Shown here: positions 7,899 through 15,663 of the stretch, piece by piece
How positions within the stretch are numbered: the first letter of the stretch is position 1
Layout of the letters: every line of letters starts with the position of its first letter
DNA from: Spirochaetaceae bacterium
GTDB taxonomy: Bacteria; Spirochaetota; Spirochaetia; Treponematales; Breznakiellaceae
Assembly (NCBI GenBank): GCA_031280705.1
Contig: JAITGJ010000045.1
Location: forward strand, 1 to 24,222
Length of the DNA stretch: 24,222 nt
Reading direction: 5' to 3'
Position numbers and translations under genes: made by a program
The notes under the pieces: generated by a model
Told to the model about the DNA's origin: nothing
The model's input: the letters and a program-made list of their open reading frames with translations, nothing else
Databases searched by the model: none

Positions 7899-8918
7899 AT
7901 GACAGGAAAAGAACGGTTCAATGCCATTGCCGCCCGCCGGTCGGATGTTTCCGGTTTTTGGCATGGGGATCCGAACCCCGCCAGCATCGAAAAATTGTAC
8001 GGGTATTTCGGTGTCAAAGATGATCTAGAACTGGGGCTCAAACTCGGTTCGCACTGCCGCTGGGTTATGCCGGAAAAATGCCGCGTCTGGCAAAATCCCG
8101 ATTATCCGATGTTTGATGCTTCCGGCGGGAAGGAGCGGGCGGCCCTGGACGCGCCGGGGGTATTTGCCGAAACCGAAGACATTGCCGAAGTTGAAGCGTT
8201 TCACTGGCCCAAAGTAAAATACATTGATTTTACCGGAACACTGGAAGAAATTGACCGGACCATTGCCGCGGGGCAGGCCGTTCTGAGCGGAAGCTGGAGC
8301 GCCTTCTATCATAATGCCTGTGATTTTTTCGGAATGGAGAATTATTTTGCCAAGATGCACACCGATCCTGCCGTGGTGGACGCCGTTACCCGGCACATTG
8401 CGGATTTTTATCTGGAGATAAACGAGATACTGTTCAGTCAGGCAGGAAACAAAATCGACGCTTTTTTCTTCGGCAACGATTTCGGGAGCCAGCTTGACAC
8501 ATTGATTTCGCCCGCACATTTTGATCGCTTCGTTATGCCCTATTTCCGGGAATTCACCGCGCAGGCCCACCGCCACGGCTACCGTGTGGTGCTCCACTCC
8601 TGCGGTTCCATAGACCGGGTTATTCCCCGGCTTATCGATGCGGGTGTGGAGGTGCTGCACCCCATTCAGGCCATGGCGAAAAACATGGACGCCGAATCCC
8701 TGGCCCGGAAGTACAACGGCAAAATTGTGTTTATGGGCGGGGTGGATACCCAGCGGCTGCTTCCCTTTGGCGCGCCGGAGGAGATACGGGCGGAGGTGCG
8801 GCGGCTGCGCGCCCTTTTTGGGACGAATTATATTGTTTCGCCCAGCCACGAGTCCATTTTGCCCGACGTGCCGCCTGAAAATATCGCCGCGCTTGCGGAG
8901 GCCGCCCTGGAAACCTGA
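7899..8918 (+). CDS. Uroporphyrinogen decarboxylase (URO-D) family protein
   Basis: A 339-residue TIM-barrel protein of the URO-D/methylcobamide methyltransferase superfamily. The start at the second ATG of a pair is 6 bases after AAGGAG. Supporting motifs are the N-terminal ERFNAIAARR, the central FFGNDFGSQ with STLISPAHF-like segment (residues ~190-205), and VVLHSCGSI with His233 and Cys235, the HxC zinc motif seen in MtaA-type corrinoid methyltransferases. Where MtaA-type enzymes carry a further Cys near the C-terminus, this protein reads SPSHESILPDVPPEN. It ends a sugar-uptake operon, and no other haem or corrinoid gene is nearby, so a haem-synthesis role is unlikely. Its reaction is unknown; methyl transfer or sugar-derivative processing are only possibilities. 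Confidence 0.85.
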   Translation: MTGKERFNAIAARRSDVSGFWHGDPNPASIEKLYGYFGVKDDLELGLKLGSHCRWVMPEKCRVWQNPDYPMFDASGGKERAALDAPGVFAETEDIAEVEAFHWPKVKYIDFTGTLEEIDRTIAAGQAVLSGSWSAFYHNACDFFGMENYFAKMHTDPAVVDAVTRHIADFYLEINEILFSQAGNKIDAFFFGNDFGSQLDTLISPAHFDRFVMPYFREFTAQAHRHGYRVVLHSCGSIDRVIPRLIDAGVEVLHPIQAMAKNMDAESLARKYNGKIVFMGGVDTQRLLPFGAPEEIRAEVRRLRALFGTNYIVSPSHESILPDVPPENIAALAEAALET

Positions 8919-9345
8919 CGCCGCGGTGTCCCGCCGCCCGTCCCGGGAACCGTGCGCCCGTTACATGCCCGTTTTATCCCCCGTCCTTCGCCGGCCACTT
9001 TTTCCAAAATCGTAAATTTTGAAAAAAGGGCGGGGTTCCTGTTGACCTTTTTTTTACACCCTGTTAGAATGAAGGTGTCTCTGGACTTTCGCCAAAAACC
9101 GGGACGGTTTCAAGACGGGCTGTTTTGCAGCCATTGCCGCAGCGGCCGGAACTGTCCGGGGCGCGGAAACCGTTTTGTTGACCGGGTTTTGGAAAAGGTG
9201 AAGCGGGACGGGATTTTTCAGGGGTTTGTCCGGCGGTCTTTGTCTCCGGGTAAATTCGGCGCACAAAATGCACGGGGCGCGGCGGATCGCCGCGGCTCCT
9301 TTGGTTCTTGACATGCATTGATCAGTTGTACTTGGGAGGGGAAAA
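8919..9345. other. Non-coding region between sugar and flagellar operons
   Basis: No credible gene is visible. An AT-rich hairpin, CTTTTTcCAAAAT / ATTTTGaAAAAAG with a CGTAA loop, lies at 8998-9028, about 80 bases past the URO-D stop. It could end that transcript, although no T-run follows it. A strong promoter follows at 9042. The ~270 bases from there to the fliO start would be a long 5' leader. The only open frame in it (ATG 9069 to 9311) has an Arg/Gly-rich shadow-like composition and no ribosome-binding site. Confidence 0.5.
9042..9070 (+). promoter_or_regulatory. Sigma-70 promoter, probable start of the flagellar unit
   Basis: TTGACC (9042-9047), 17 bases, TAGAAT (9065-9070): each hexamer differs from consensus at one position. 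It is the only good promoter between the URO-D gene and fliO. It is housekeeping-type rather than sigma-28-type, as expected for early export genes that precede fliA. Confidence 0.65.
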
Positions 9346-10056
9346 CTGAATCACCGAGGGATTATTGTAGCCGCGTTCCTCGCGGTTTATTGTTTAACCG
9401 GTACCGTTCCCCTTGTTGCCCAGGAATCGGGGGCGGCCTCTTCCATGGAAAATGATGAAAACGGCGCGCCCCGGCCTCCGGTAAATCCCGAGCGGGAACT
9501 GGTTTTTGCGGGGGAAACGTCCGGAACCGCGCGGCGCGGCGGCGGGGAAATCGCGGTAATTGTCCGCATGGTCCTTGTTCTTGCCCTTGCCGCGCTTGCG
9601 GTGTACGGGGTGGTGTATTTTCTTCGCCGTTCCACGCGGCCCCAGACACAGCGCAATCCCTACCTCAAAATACTCACGAGCGCGCACCTTGGGTCAAGCC
9701 GTTTTTTGTACGTCGTGTCCGTGGGAAGCCGCGCCTGGCTTATCGGCGCGGGTGAAGGAGGCGTCAACCTGCTTGCGGAAATTGACGACCGGGAGGCGAT
9801 TGACGCGATGCTGCTTGAGGAAAGCCGCCGCGCCGGAGAGTCCGCCGCTTCCCGCTTCGCGGATTTCCGTTCCCTGCTCCGGCGTCTCGGCGGCGCGGGC
9901 AGGACCATCGCCAGTAATGGCGCCGCCAATAATGGCGCCGCCAATAATGGCGATGGCAACAACGGTGATGGCAATAATGGCGGCGCCGTGGCCAACGACG
10001 CGGAATTTTCGCCCGGCATTATCCGCCAGCAGCGGAAACGGATACGGGAGCTTTAG
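9346..10056 (+). CDS. fliO: Flagellar export protein FliO (CTG start)
   Basis: FliO assists assembly of the FliP ring of the flagellar type III export gate. The 236-residue reading begins at CTG 9346, 6 bases after GGAGG (9335-9339). This adds a clear signal peptide (IIVAAFLAVYCLTG... ending PLVA/Q) that an ATG start at 9445 would lose. No ATG, GTG or TTG exists in frame between the upstream stop at 9319 and 9445. A membrane span follows at residues ~69-93, then the conserved FliO domain (LKILTSAHLGSSRFLYVVSVGSRAWLIG and the EI-DDREAID segment). The tail carries a five-residue repeat, NG(A/D)(A/G)N, encoded by a 15-bp tandem repeat. fliP follows after one base. The family call is strong; the start is inferred. 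Confidence 0.85.
   Translation: MNHRGIIVAAFLAVYCLTGTVPLVAQESGAASSMENDENGAPRPPVNPERELVFAGETSGTARRGGGEIAVIVRMVLVLALAALAVYGVVYFLRRSTRPQTQRNPYLKILTSAHLGSSRFLYVVSVGSRAWLIGAGEGGVNLLAEIDDREAIDAMLLEESRRAGESAASRFADFRSLLRRLGGAGRTIASNGAANNGAANNGDGNNGDGNNGGAVANDAEFSPGIIRQQRKRIREL
9916..9990 (+). repeat. 15-bp in-frame tandem repeat in fliO
   Basis: Five units of AATGGCGCCGCCAAT type start at 9916, 9931, 9946, 9961 and 9976. The first two are identical and the rest diverge. Because the period is five codons, unit gain or loss would change the length of the NGAAN/NGDGN tail without breaking the frame. Confidence 0.8.
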
Positions 10057-10057
10057 G

Positions 10058-10972
10058 GTGCGGCATACCGTTGCGGCGTTTGGCGGCAGTTTTTTTGACG
10101 CGCGGGAGATACGGAACGGGAAACGTTCCGGCGCGGTTTCTGCCGGGAGACGTCCGCCCCGCGGGGTATTTTTCACGCTGCTGTTGCTGCTGTTGCCGCT
10201 TCGCTTCGCCGCCGCCCAGCCTACGCCGCCGTTTCCCCCCCTTTCCAATGAGGGAACGATGTCGATACCCGCGCCGCCCGCGGAGCCGGTAATACCGTTT
10301 ATCGATCTTGCGGTGCGTAATCCCGTGTCGGGGCAGGAAGTTGCCTTTTCGCTTCAGTTGCTGCTGCTCATTACGGTGCTGTCCCTCGCGCCCAGCATCA
10401 TTATTTTGATGACGAGTTTTCTGCGCATTTCGATCGTGCTTGATTTTATCAAGCGGGCGCTTTCGCTCCAGCAGGTACCGCCGAATCAGGTGCTCCTTGG
10501 CATTTCGCTTTTCCTTACGGTTTTTATCATGTGGCCTACGTTCACCGCGATTTACGAGAATTCGTTCCGTCCCCTTGCCGCGGGAGAGATCAATGTGGAA
10601 ACGGCCTACCGGGAAGCGGAGGCCCCTCTGCGGGTTTTCATGTTCCGCCAGATGCAGACGCGGCCCGAAAATATCCGCCTTTTTATGGCGATGCGCGGCC
10701 TTGATACGCCTGATACCCTGGCCGATGTGCCCACCTATGTTTTGATTCCGGCGTTCATCCTGAATGAACTTACTGTCGCGTTCAAAATAGGAATACTGCT
10801 TTTTATTCCATTTATTGTAATTGATATGGTGGTGGCGAGCGCCCTTATGTCGATGGGGATGATTATGCTGCCCCCGGTTATGATTTCCATGCCCTTCAAG
10901 CTGATACTTTTTATACTGGTTGACGGCTGGGGGCTTTTAACGGATCAGATTGTCCGTTCATTTATATTTTGA
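10058..10972 (+). CDS. fliP: Flagellar export gate protein FliP
   Basis: FliP is the main subunit of the FliPQR export channel in the inner membrane. The protein is 304 residues, longer than the usual ~250. GTG 10058 is the start: CGGGAG lies 7 bases upstream and the codon follows the fliO stop by one base. A hydrophobic segment with a cleavage-like site (TLLLLLLPLRFAAAQ) sits at residues ~40-55, after an Arg-rich arm. The core shows LLLITVLSLAPSIIILMTSFLRI, ALSLQQVPPNQVLLGISLFLT, PTYVLIPAFILNELTVAFKIG and the C-terminal GMIMLPPVMISMPFKL block, all diagnostic for FliP. The unusually long N-terminus before the signal may be real or may reflect a later unseen start. Confidence 0.95.
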   Translation: MRHTVAAFGGSFFDAREIRNGKRSGAVSAGRRPPRGVFFTLLLLLLPLRFAAAQPTPPFPPLSNEGTMSIPAPPAEPVIPFIDLAVRNPVSGQEVAFSLQLLLLITVLSLAPSIIILMTSFLRISIVLDFIKRALSLQQVPPNQVLLGISLFLTVFIMWPTFTAIYENSFRPLAAGEINVETAYREAEAPLRVFMFRQMQTRPENIRLFMAMRGLDTPDTLADVPTYVLIPAFILNELTVAFKIGILLFIPFIVIDMVVASALMSMGMIMLPPVMISMPFKLILFILVDGWGLLTDQIVRSFIF

Positions 10973-10987
10973 TTCAGGAGCGCTGCC

Positions 10988-11257
10988 ATGAGCATAGGAC
11001 AGATAACCGAACTTTTGCAGGGGGGAATACTACAGACGCTGACGCTGGCCGCACCGCTTTTGATTGCGGCGCTGGTGGTAGGACTTGTGGTGGCCATTTT
11101 TCAGGCTACTACGCAGATACAGGAGCAGACCCTGACCTTTGTCCCCAAGGTGATAGCGATACTGCTCGTGCTGGGCTTTTTTGGAGGCTGGATGTTTTCG
11201 TCCCTGGGCGACTATACGGTGCGGCTGTTCGGCATGATCCCGGCCCTCGCCCGGTAG
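10988..11257 (+). CDS. fliQ: Flagellar export gate protein FliQ
   Basis: An 89-residue protein with two membrane hairpin helices (LLIAALVVGLVVAIFQA and VIAILLVLGFFGGWM), the full family length. The ATTQIQEQTLTFVPK connector is diagnostic for FliQ. CAGGAG lies 7 bases before the ATG and 15 bases separate it from the fliP stop. FliQ subunits wrap around the FliP/FliR core of the export gate. Confidence 0.95.
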   Translation: MSIGQITELLQGGILQTLTLAAPLLIAALVVGLVVAIFQATTQIQEQTLTFVPKVIAILLVLGFFGGWMFSSLGDYTVRLFGMIPALAR

Positions 11258-11288
11258 GATCAAACGGCGTTTTTTTGGAGGACCGGTA

Positions 11289-12128
11289 ATGATAGAAAGC
11301 GGCATGATAACTGAAATGCTCGGCGCGGCGCCAGTATTTTTGCTGGTTGCCGTGCGTGCCCTCGCCATGATAGAAACCGCGCCGCTTCTTTCTTCGGAGT
11401 CGGTGCCGCAGACGGCGAAAATCGCCCTTGCGGGTTTTGCTGCCTATGCCGTTTTTCCCTCCGCGCTCATGTACGGCAGCGTCCTTTCGTTTTCAACGCT
11501 TTCTTTTGTGTTTCTTGCCCTGGGTGAAGCTATTATCGGCATTATTACGGGTTTTTACCTTACCATTATTTTTTCCGCCTTTTCCACCGCGGGACAGTTT
11601 TTCTCCCTGCAAATGGGGTTCGGCGCATCAGAAACTTTCGATCCCCTTTCCCAGGTGGAAAACCCCCTCATGGGCCAGTACCTTAACCTTGTGGCCATGC
11701 TGATATTTTTGGTGCTGGGCGGGTTTAACACCCTGTTTCTCGGCGGGTTCCAGCGCTCCATCGAGAGCGTAAATGTGTTTGCCCTGATACAGGGCCGGGA
11801 ACACGTAACAGGAATGCTGCTTGCGGGGCTTTCACGGCTTTTCCTCGACGCTATTGTAATCAGTATGCCCATTTTGGGAACGCTCTTTCTCACGTCCCTC
11901 GCAACAGGGTTAATCTCCAAAGCCGCGCCGCAGATCAATCTTCTTTCCGAGGGGTTTCCCATTTCCATTACGACAGCGTTTCTGCTGCTCGCCGTTACCA
12001 TGCCTTTTATGGTGGAGGCATTCGGGCGGATTATTGATTCAGGCTGGGAGGCGATAGAAACGCTGTACGCGCGCATCGGGGAGGCCGTTTCCTTCCGCGC
12101 TTTGCCGGTTACGGGAGGCGCGGCATGA
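11289..12128 (+). CDS. fliR: Flagellar export gate protein FliR
   Basis: A 279-residue, highly hydrophobic inner-membrane protein, completing the FliP-FliQ-FliR channel as its single-copy subunit. Family landmarks are LVAVRALAMIETAPLLSSESVPQTAKIALAG near the N-terminus, AGQFFSLQMGFGASETFDPLSQVENPLMGQ in the centre, and KAAPQINLLSEGFPI near the C-terminus. GGAGGA lies about 7 bases before the ATG. The stop overlaps the flhB start as ATGA, indicating translational coupling. Confidence 0.95.
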   Translation: MIESGMITEMLGAAPVFLLVAVRALAMIETAPLLSSESVPQTAKIALAGFAAYAVFPSALMYGSVLSFSTLSFVFLALGEAIIGIITGFYLTIIFSAFSTAGQFFSLQMGFGASETFDPLSQVENPLMGQYLNLVAMLIFLVLGGFNTLFLGGFQRSIESVNVFALIQGREHVTGMLLAGLSRLFLDAIVISMPILGTLFLTSLATGLISKAAPQINLLSEGFPISITTAFLLLAVTMPFMVEAFGRIIDSGWEAIETLYARIGEAVSFRALPVTGGAA

Positions 12129-13357
12129 GGGTGCTGATGGGCGGCGCGGGAGCGGGGATCCGCCGCGCGGTTCGTTTCCGGTTCGGCGGGCGTTTTGCCG
12201 TACCGTTCCGGTTTATCCGCGCGGAAGAAGCGCGCGCGCGGCGGGCTGCCTTCGGTATGGACCTCCAGTGGTTTGCCGCGGAGGACGAGGGCCGCACCGA
12301 AGAACCTTCGGAATACAAAATCCGCAAGGCCCGTGAGGAAGGGCGGGTTGCCAAAAGCCAGGAACTTGTCGGCGCGCTTGTGCTGCTGCTGCCGGCGATA
12401 GCGATACTGGTGCTCTCTCCGTATCTCCTGCGTACCTGTGTCAGCATGATTCGCTTTTTTTTCAGCCGGGCGGCGGAGCTTGATCCCACACGGGACGGGA
12501 TCATTATGGAAGCGTTTCTCAATTATTTTGTGCGCCTTGTCCTCCCCATTGTTTCCGTGTCGCTTGCGGCGGCGGTTTTTTCCAATGTGGTGCAGACAGG
12601 CTTTCTGTTTACCACCAAGCCCCTCACGCCGGATTTTTCCCGTATTGTTCCCCGGTTCGGGCAGTTTTTTCAGCGTATTTTTTCCGGCGAAGGACTGTTC
12701 AATTTTATAAAATCCATTCTCAAACTGGTTATTATCGGGGCGGTAGCGTTTTTTCTGATCCGTTCCCGCATCAAGGAACTGGCAAATCTCCAGCGGTGGG
12801 ACCTGTGGTCATCGGTAACAATGATTGCTTCCCTTGCCATACGGCTTCTTGTGTTTTGCGCACTGCTGCTGCTCGCCCTTTCCATTCCCGATTATATGTT
12901 TCAGCGCTGGCGTTACCGGGAATCCCTCAAAATGAGCCGGGAGGAAGTAAAGGAAGAGCGGAAACAGTACGAAGGGGATCCGCAGATCCGTAACCGGATA
13001 CTCCAGCGCATGCGGGAACAGATGCGTTCAAACATGATGGTAAATGTACCCCGCGCCGATGTGGTGGTTACCAATCCAACGCATTTTGCCGTTGCCCTGG
13101 AATACAACACACAGATCATGCATGCGCCCCGGGTTACGGCCAAGGGAGCGGACGAAATGGCCCGCCGCATCAGGGAAATCGCGCGGGACAACGGCGTGCC
13201 CGTGGTGGAAAACAAGCCCCTTGCCCGCGCGCTCTACGCGGAAACCGAAGTGGGCGACACCATTCCGGTTGCCTATTACGAAGTGGTAGCGATGGTGTTG
13301 AGCAGCGTGATGAGCCTGAACGAAAAACGGCGGCGGGCGGAGCAGGCGGGAGCCTAG
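12125..13357 (+). CDS. flhB: Flagellar export switch protein FlhB
   Basis: FlhB controls the substrate-specificity switch from rod/hook to filament export. The autocleavage motif NPTH is present at residues 317-320, followed by FAVALEY. The conserved N-terminal block AAEDEGRTEEPSEYKIRKAREEGRVAKS, four membrane spans and the cytoplasmic domain are complete. At 410 residues it is longer than most homologues because ~44 Arg-rich residues precede the usual start region (MDLQWFA; the internal ATG is at 12257). The upstream start is favoured because GGGAGG lies 6 bases before 12125 and couples with the fliR stop, whereas 12257 has no clear site. A 203-base gap separates it from flhA. Confidence 0.95.
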   Translation: MRVLMGGAGAGIRRAVRFRFGGRFAVPFRFIRAEEARARRAAFGMDLQWFAAEDEGRTEEPSEYKIRKAREEGRVAKSQELVGALVLLLPAIAILVLSPYLLRTCVSMIRFFFSRAAELDPTRDGIIMEAFLNYFVRLVLPIVSVSLAAAVFSNVVQTGFLFTTKPLTPDFSRIVPRFGQFFQRIFSGEGLFNFIKSILKLVIIGAVAFFLIRSRIKELANLQRWDLWSSVTMIASLAIRLLVFCALLLLALSIPDYMFQRWRYRESLKMSREEVKEERKQYEGDPQIRNRILQRMREQMRSNMMVNVPRADVVVTNPTHFAVALEYNTQIMHAPRVTAKGADEMARRIREIARDNGVPVVENKPLARALYAETEVGDTIPVAYYEVVAMVLSSVMSLNEKRRRAEQAGA

Positions 13358-13560
13358 CCCCGGCGCAGCCGGAAACCCGCGCGGAGGCGTGCCTACAGCA
13401 TTTGCCGGGTTTTGGGGCGGGCGGTAAAAATCCGTTTTGCCCGGATGTAAGTAAGTGTCTGTCCATAAGCCGGTTGCTTTATGGACAGACCTTGTGTTTT
13501 CCCGCCTTTAGGCTGCGAAAATGCGGTTTTTGGGAAAGTATATATGGAGAGGAAAGAGCA
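13358..13560. other. flhB-flhA intergenic gap
   Basis: This is the only large gap inside the flagellar unit. It is mostly occupied by copy 2 of the dispersed repeat (13452-13539), which ends about 8 bases before the flhA Shine-Dalgarno region GAGAGG (13547-13552). No promoter or gene is evident. The flhA frame is open back to 13402, but conserved FlhA sequence begins only after 13561. Confidence 0.6.
13452..13539 (-). repeat. Dispersed palindromic repeat, copy 2
   Basis: The reverse complement matches window positions 28-115, including GCATTTTCGCAGCC, AAGGTCTGTCC and GGACAGACACT. The stem GTCTGTCCATAA/TTATGGACAGAC (13457-13490) has 12 perfect pairs, extendable across a one-base bulge. A second region (13501-13525) holds the counterpart of the GCATTTTCGC half, but pairs less perfectly than in copy 1. 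It lies within the polycistronic flagellar message between flhB and flhA, so the folded RNA may affect processing or flhA translation. Confidence 0.7.
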
Positions 13561-15660
13561 ATGGCCGAGGCTGCCCGCACGGGCGTGAACAGAATAACGG
13601 ATCTCTTTGGAAACCGGCGCGATCTGGTAATTGCCTTCGCTGTCGTGGCGGTTGTCGCTATGGTAGTAATACCGCTCCCCACGATACTGCTCGATATGCT
13701 GATGGCGATGAATTTGATTCTCGCGCTTCTGATCCTCCTTATCGTCATGTACAACAAAAAGCCCACGGATTTCAGCAGTTTTCCTACGGTGCTGCTCGTA
13801 AGCACCGTGTTTGGCCTTGCCCTTAACATATCGTCCACCCGCCTCATCCTTACCCGGGGGGCGGCCTTTGACGGACGGATGGTCCGCGCTTTTGCTACTT
13901 TTGTAGTCGGTTCGGGCGGGACCGAAGGGTTGGTGGTCGGGCTTATCATTTTTATCGTGATACTTGCGGTGCAGCTTTTGGTGATCACCAAAGGCTCCAC
14001 CCGCATCGCCGAAGTTGCCGCCCGTTTTGCCCTGGACGCCATGCAGGTCAAGCAGATGGCGATAGAAACCGAATACAGTTCCGGCGCTATCACCGAAGAA
14101 GAAGCCCAGGCGAAGAAAGCGGAACTGCAGCGGGAACTTGATTTTTACGGAAATATGGACGGTTCCAGCAAATTTGTTTCCGGCAATGTCAAGGCGGGTA
14201 TTTTTATTACCGTAATAAATATACTCGGCGGCATTATTGTGGGAACCGCCGTTCACGGGGAACCCATCAGCCAGGCGCTGGGCACCTATATTTCGTTCAC
14301 GGTGGGCGACGGCCTCCTTTCGCAGTTTCCGGCGCTTTTGGTGTCGGTCGCAACGGGCATTATCGTAAGCCGTTCCGCCACAGCCGGCGCGCTGGGCGAA
14401 GAAGTGGGTGAACAGTTCACCCGGGACGAGCGGATTTACTGGATCGGCGCGGCGGTACTGCTGCTGTTTTCCGTGTTTCCCGGTTTCCCCTGGTATGTGC
14501 TTGTGCCGATGGCGGCTCTGCTTGGCTTTACCGCCTACCGGCTGAACCGGATAAAGCGGCGGCAGGCGGGGTTTGCCGAAACGATGGCGAAGACCGCGGA
14601 AAAAAAGAAAGAAGAAAGCGCGGAAATGTCGCCTATTGTTCCGCTCGACCGGCTGTCGCTGGAACTGGGGTATGGCCTCCTGCTCCTCGTAGACCGCGAC
14701 AAGGGCGCGGAACTTCTGGAGCGGATCCAGCGCATACGCCGGGAATCCGCGCTCGATCTCGGCCTGGTGATTCCCCGGATACGGATCCTCGACAACAGCC
14801 GCCTTGAACCATCGGAATACTGTTTCAAAATGAAGGGCGTTGACGTGGGCCGGGGAAAGATCCGCATGGGGTACTATTTGTGTATCAACCCCGGCGGCGT
14901 CAGCGCCGAGATTGCCGGTGAAAAAACCAAAGACCCCGCGTTCGGCCTGCCCGCCGTGTGGATTGGCGAGGATATGCGGGACGAGGCGGAACGGGCGGGC
15001 TATACGGTTGTAGATCCCCCGTCAATTATCGCCACCCATCTTACGGAAATTATCAAACGCTACGCCTCGGAAATTCTGGGCCGTCAGGATACGCAGGAAA
15101 TTCTTGAAACGCTGAAAAAAGAATATCCTGCTGTTGTGGATGAAGCGCAGAAACATTTAAGCCTGGGCGACATACAAAAAGTTTTGCAGAGCCTCCTTAA
15201 AGAGCGGGTATCCATCCGCAACATGGTTGCGATACTGGAAACGCTTGCCGATTACGGCCCGGTAACCAAGGACGCAAGTTTCCTGACTGAAAAGGCGCGG
15301 CAGGCTTTGGGCAGGCAGCTTTGCCTTCAGTATGCCGATGACGACCGGGTGCTCCGCGTGCTGACGCTGGAGCAGGGACTTGAAAAGAAAATTATTGAAA
15401 GCAGGGTAGATACCGCTTCCGGCGCGGTGTCCGCACTGGACCCGCCCACCCAGCGCGCGTGGATAAAGGCGCTTGCCCGCGCGGCGGCGGCGGTGCAGGA
15501 ACACGGCTGGCTGCCGGTGATTCTCTGTTCGGAACAGGCCCGTGCGCTGGTCAGGTCTTCCACCGAACGGGACGAGCCGGGCCTGGTGGTACTTTCGGTG
15601 CCGGAAATCGCGAACGACATTACCGTGGAAGCGGTTGGAGAAATAAGAGTTGAGGGATAA
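13561..15660 (+). CDS. flhA: Flagellar export gate protein FlhA
   Basis: FlhA forms the nonameric export platform that receives substrates and couples export to proton flow. The protein is 699 residues, the normal length. About eight membrane spans lie in the first ~330 residues, with NLILALLILLIVMYNKKPTDFSSFPTVLL, LNISSTRLIL and FTVGDGLLSQFPALLVSVATGIIVSR as family signatures. A cytoplasmic domain follows, with DPPSIIATHL and DIQKVLQSLLKERVSIRNM. ATG 13561 lies 8 bases after GAGAGG and opens directly into family sequence. The stop precedes flhF by three bases. Its separation from flhB by a repeat-filled gap is unusual for this operon. Confidence 0.96.
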   Translation: MAEAARTGVNRITDLFGNRRDLVIAFAVVAVVAMVVIPLPTILLDMLMAMNLILALLILLIVMYNKKPTDFSSFPTVLLVSTVFGLALNISSTRLILTRGAAFDGRMVRAFATFVVGSGGTEGLVVGLIIFIVILAVQLLVITKGSTRIAEVAARFALDAMQVKQMAIETEYSSGAITEEEAQAKKAELQRELDFYGNMDGSSKFVSGNVKAGIFITVINILGGIIVGTAVHGEPISQALGTYISFTVGDGLLSQFPALLVSVATGIIVSRSATAGALGEEVGEQFTRDERIYWIGAAVLLLFSVFPGFPWYVLVPMAALLGFTAYRLNRIKRRQAGFAETMAKTAEKKKEESAEMSPIVPLDRLSLELGYGLLLLVDRDKGAELLERIQRIRRESALDLGLVIPRIRILDNSRLEPSEYCFKMKGVDVGRGKIRMGYYLCINPGGVSAEIAGEKTKDPAFGLPAVWIGEDMRDEAERAGYTVVDPPSIIATHLTEIIKRYASEILGRQDTQEILETLKKEYPAVVDEAQKHLSLGDIQKVLQSLLKERVSIRNMVAILETLADYGPVTKDASFLTEKARQALGRQLCLQYADDDRVLRVLTLEQGLEKKIIESRVDTASGAVSALDPPTQRAWIKALARAAAAVQEHGWLPVILCSEQARALVRSSTERDEPGLVVLSVPEIANDITVEAVGEIRVEG

Positions 15661-15663
15661 GAT

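Noticed and set aside
7899..8918. Haem biosynthesis gene hemE
   Set aside because: Context is sugar uptake, no other tetrapyrrole gene is present, and the HSCG motif fits the methyltransferase-like branch better.
9069..9311. Possible small gene in the leader upstream of fliO
   Set aside because: The ATG overlaps the promoter -10, no Shine-Dalgarno, Arg/Gly-rich composition and competing frames on both strands.
9071..9345. Possible structured RNA (6S, SRP, tmRNA, RNase P) in the fliO leader
   Set aside because: None of the conserved core sequences of these RNAs could be found by eye; an unknown RNA remains possible.
9560..10057. N-terminal extension of FliP through the fliO gene
   Set aside because: This part of the open frame is a shadow of fliO; GTG 10058 has its own ribosome site and is followed by FliP-like sequence.
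28..13539. Composite transposon bounded by the inverted repeats
   Set aside because: The copies are only about 80 percent alike, no transposase is present, and flanking direct repeats were not seen.
13402..13560. 53-residue N-terminal extension of FlhA
   Set aside because: It would read through the dispersed repeat; the conserved protein begins at 13561 with a good ribosome site.
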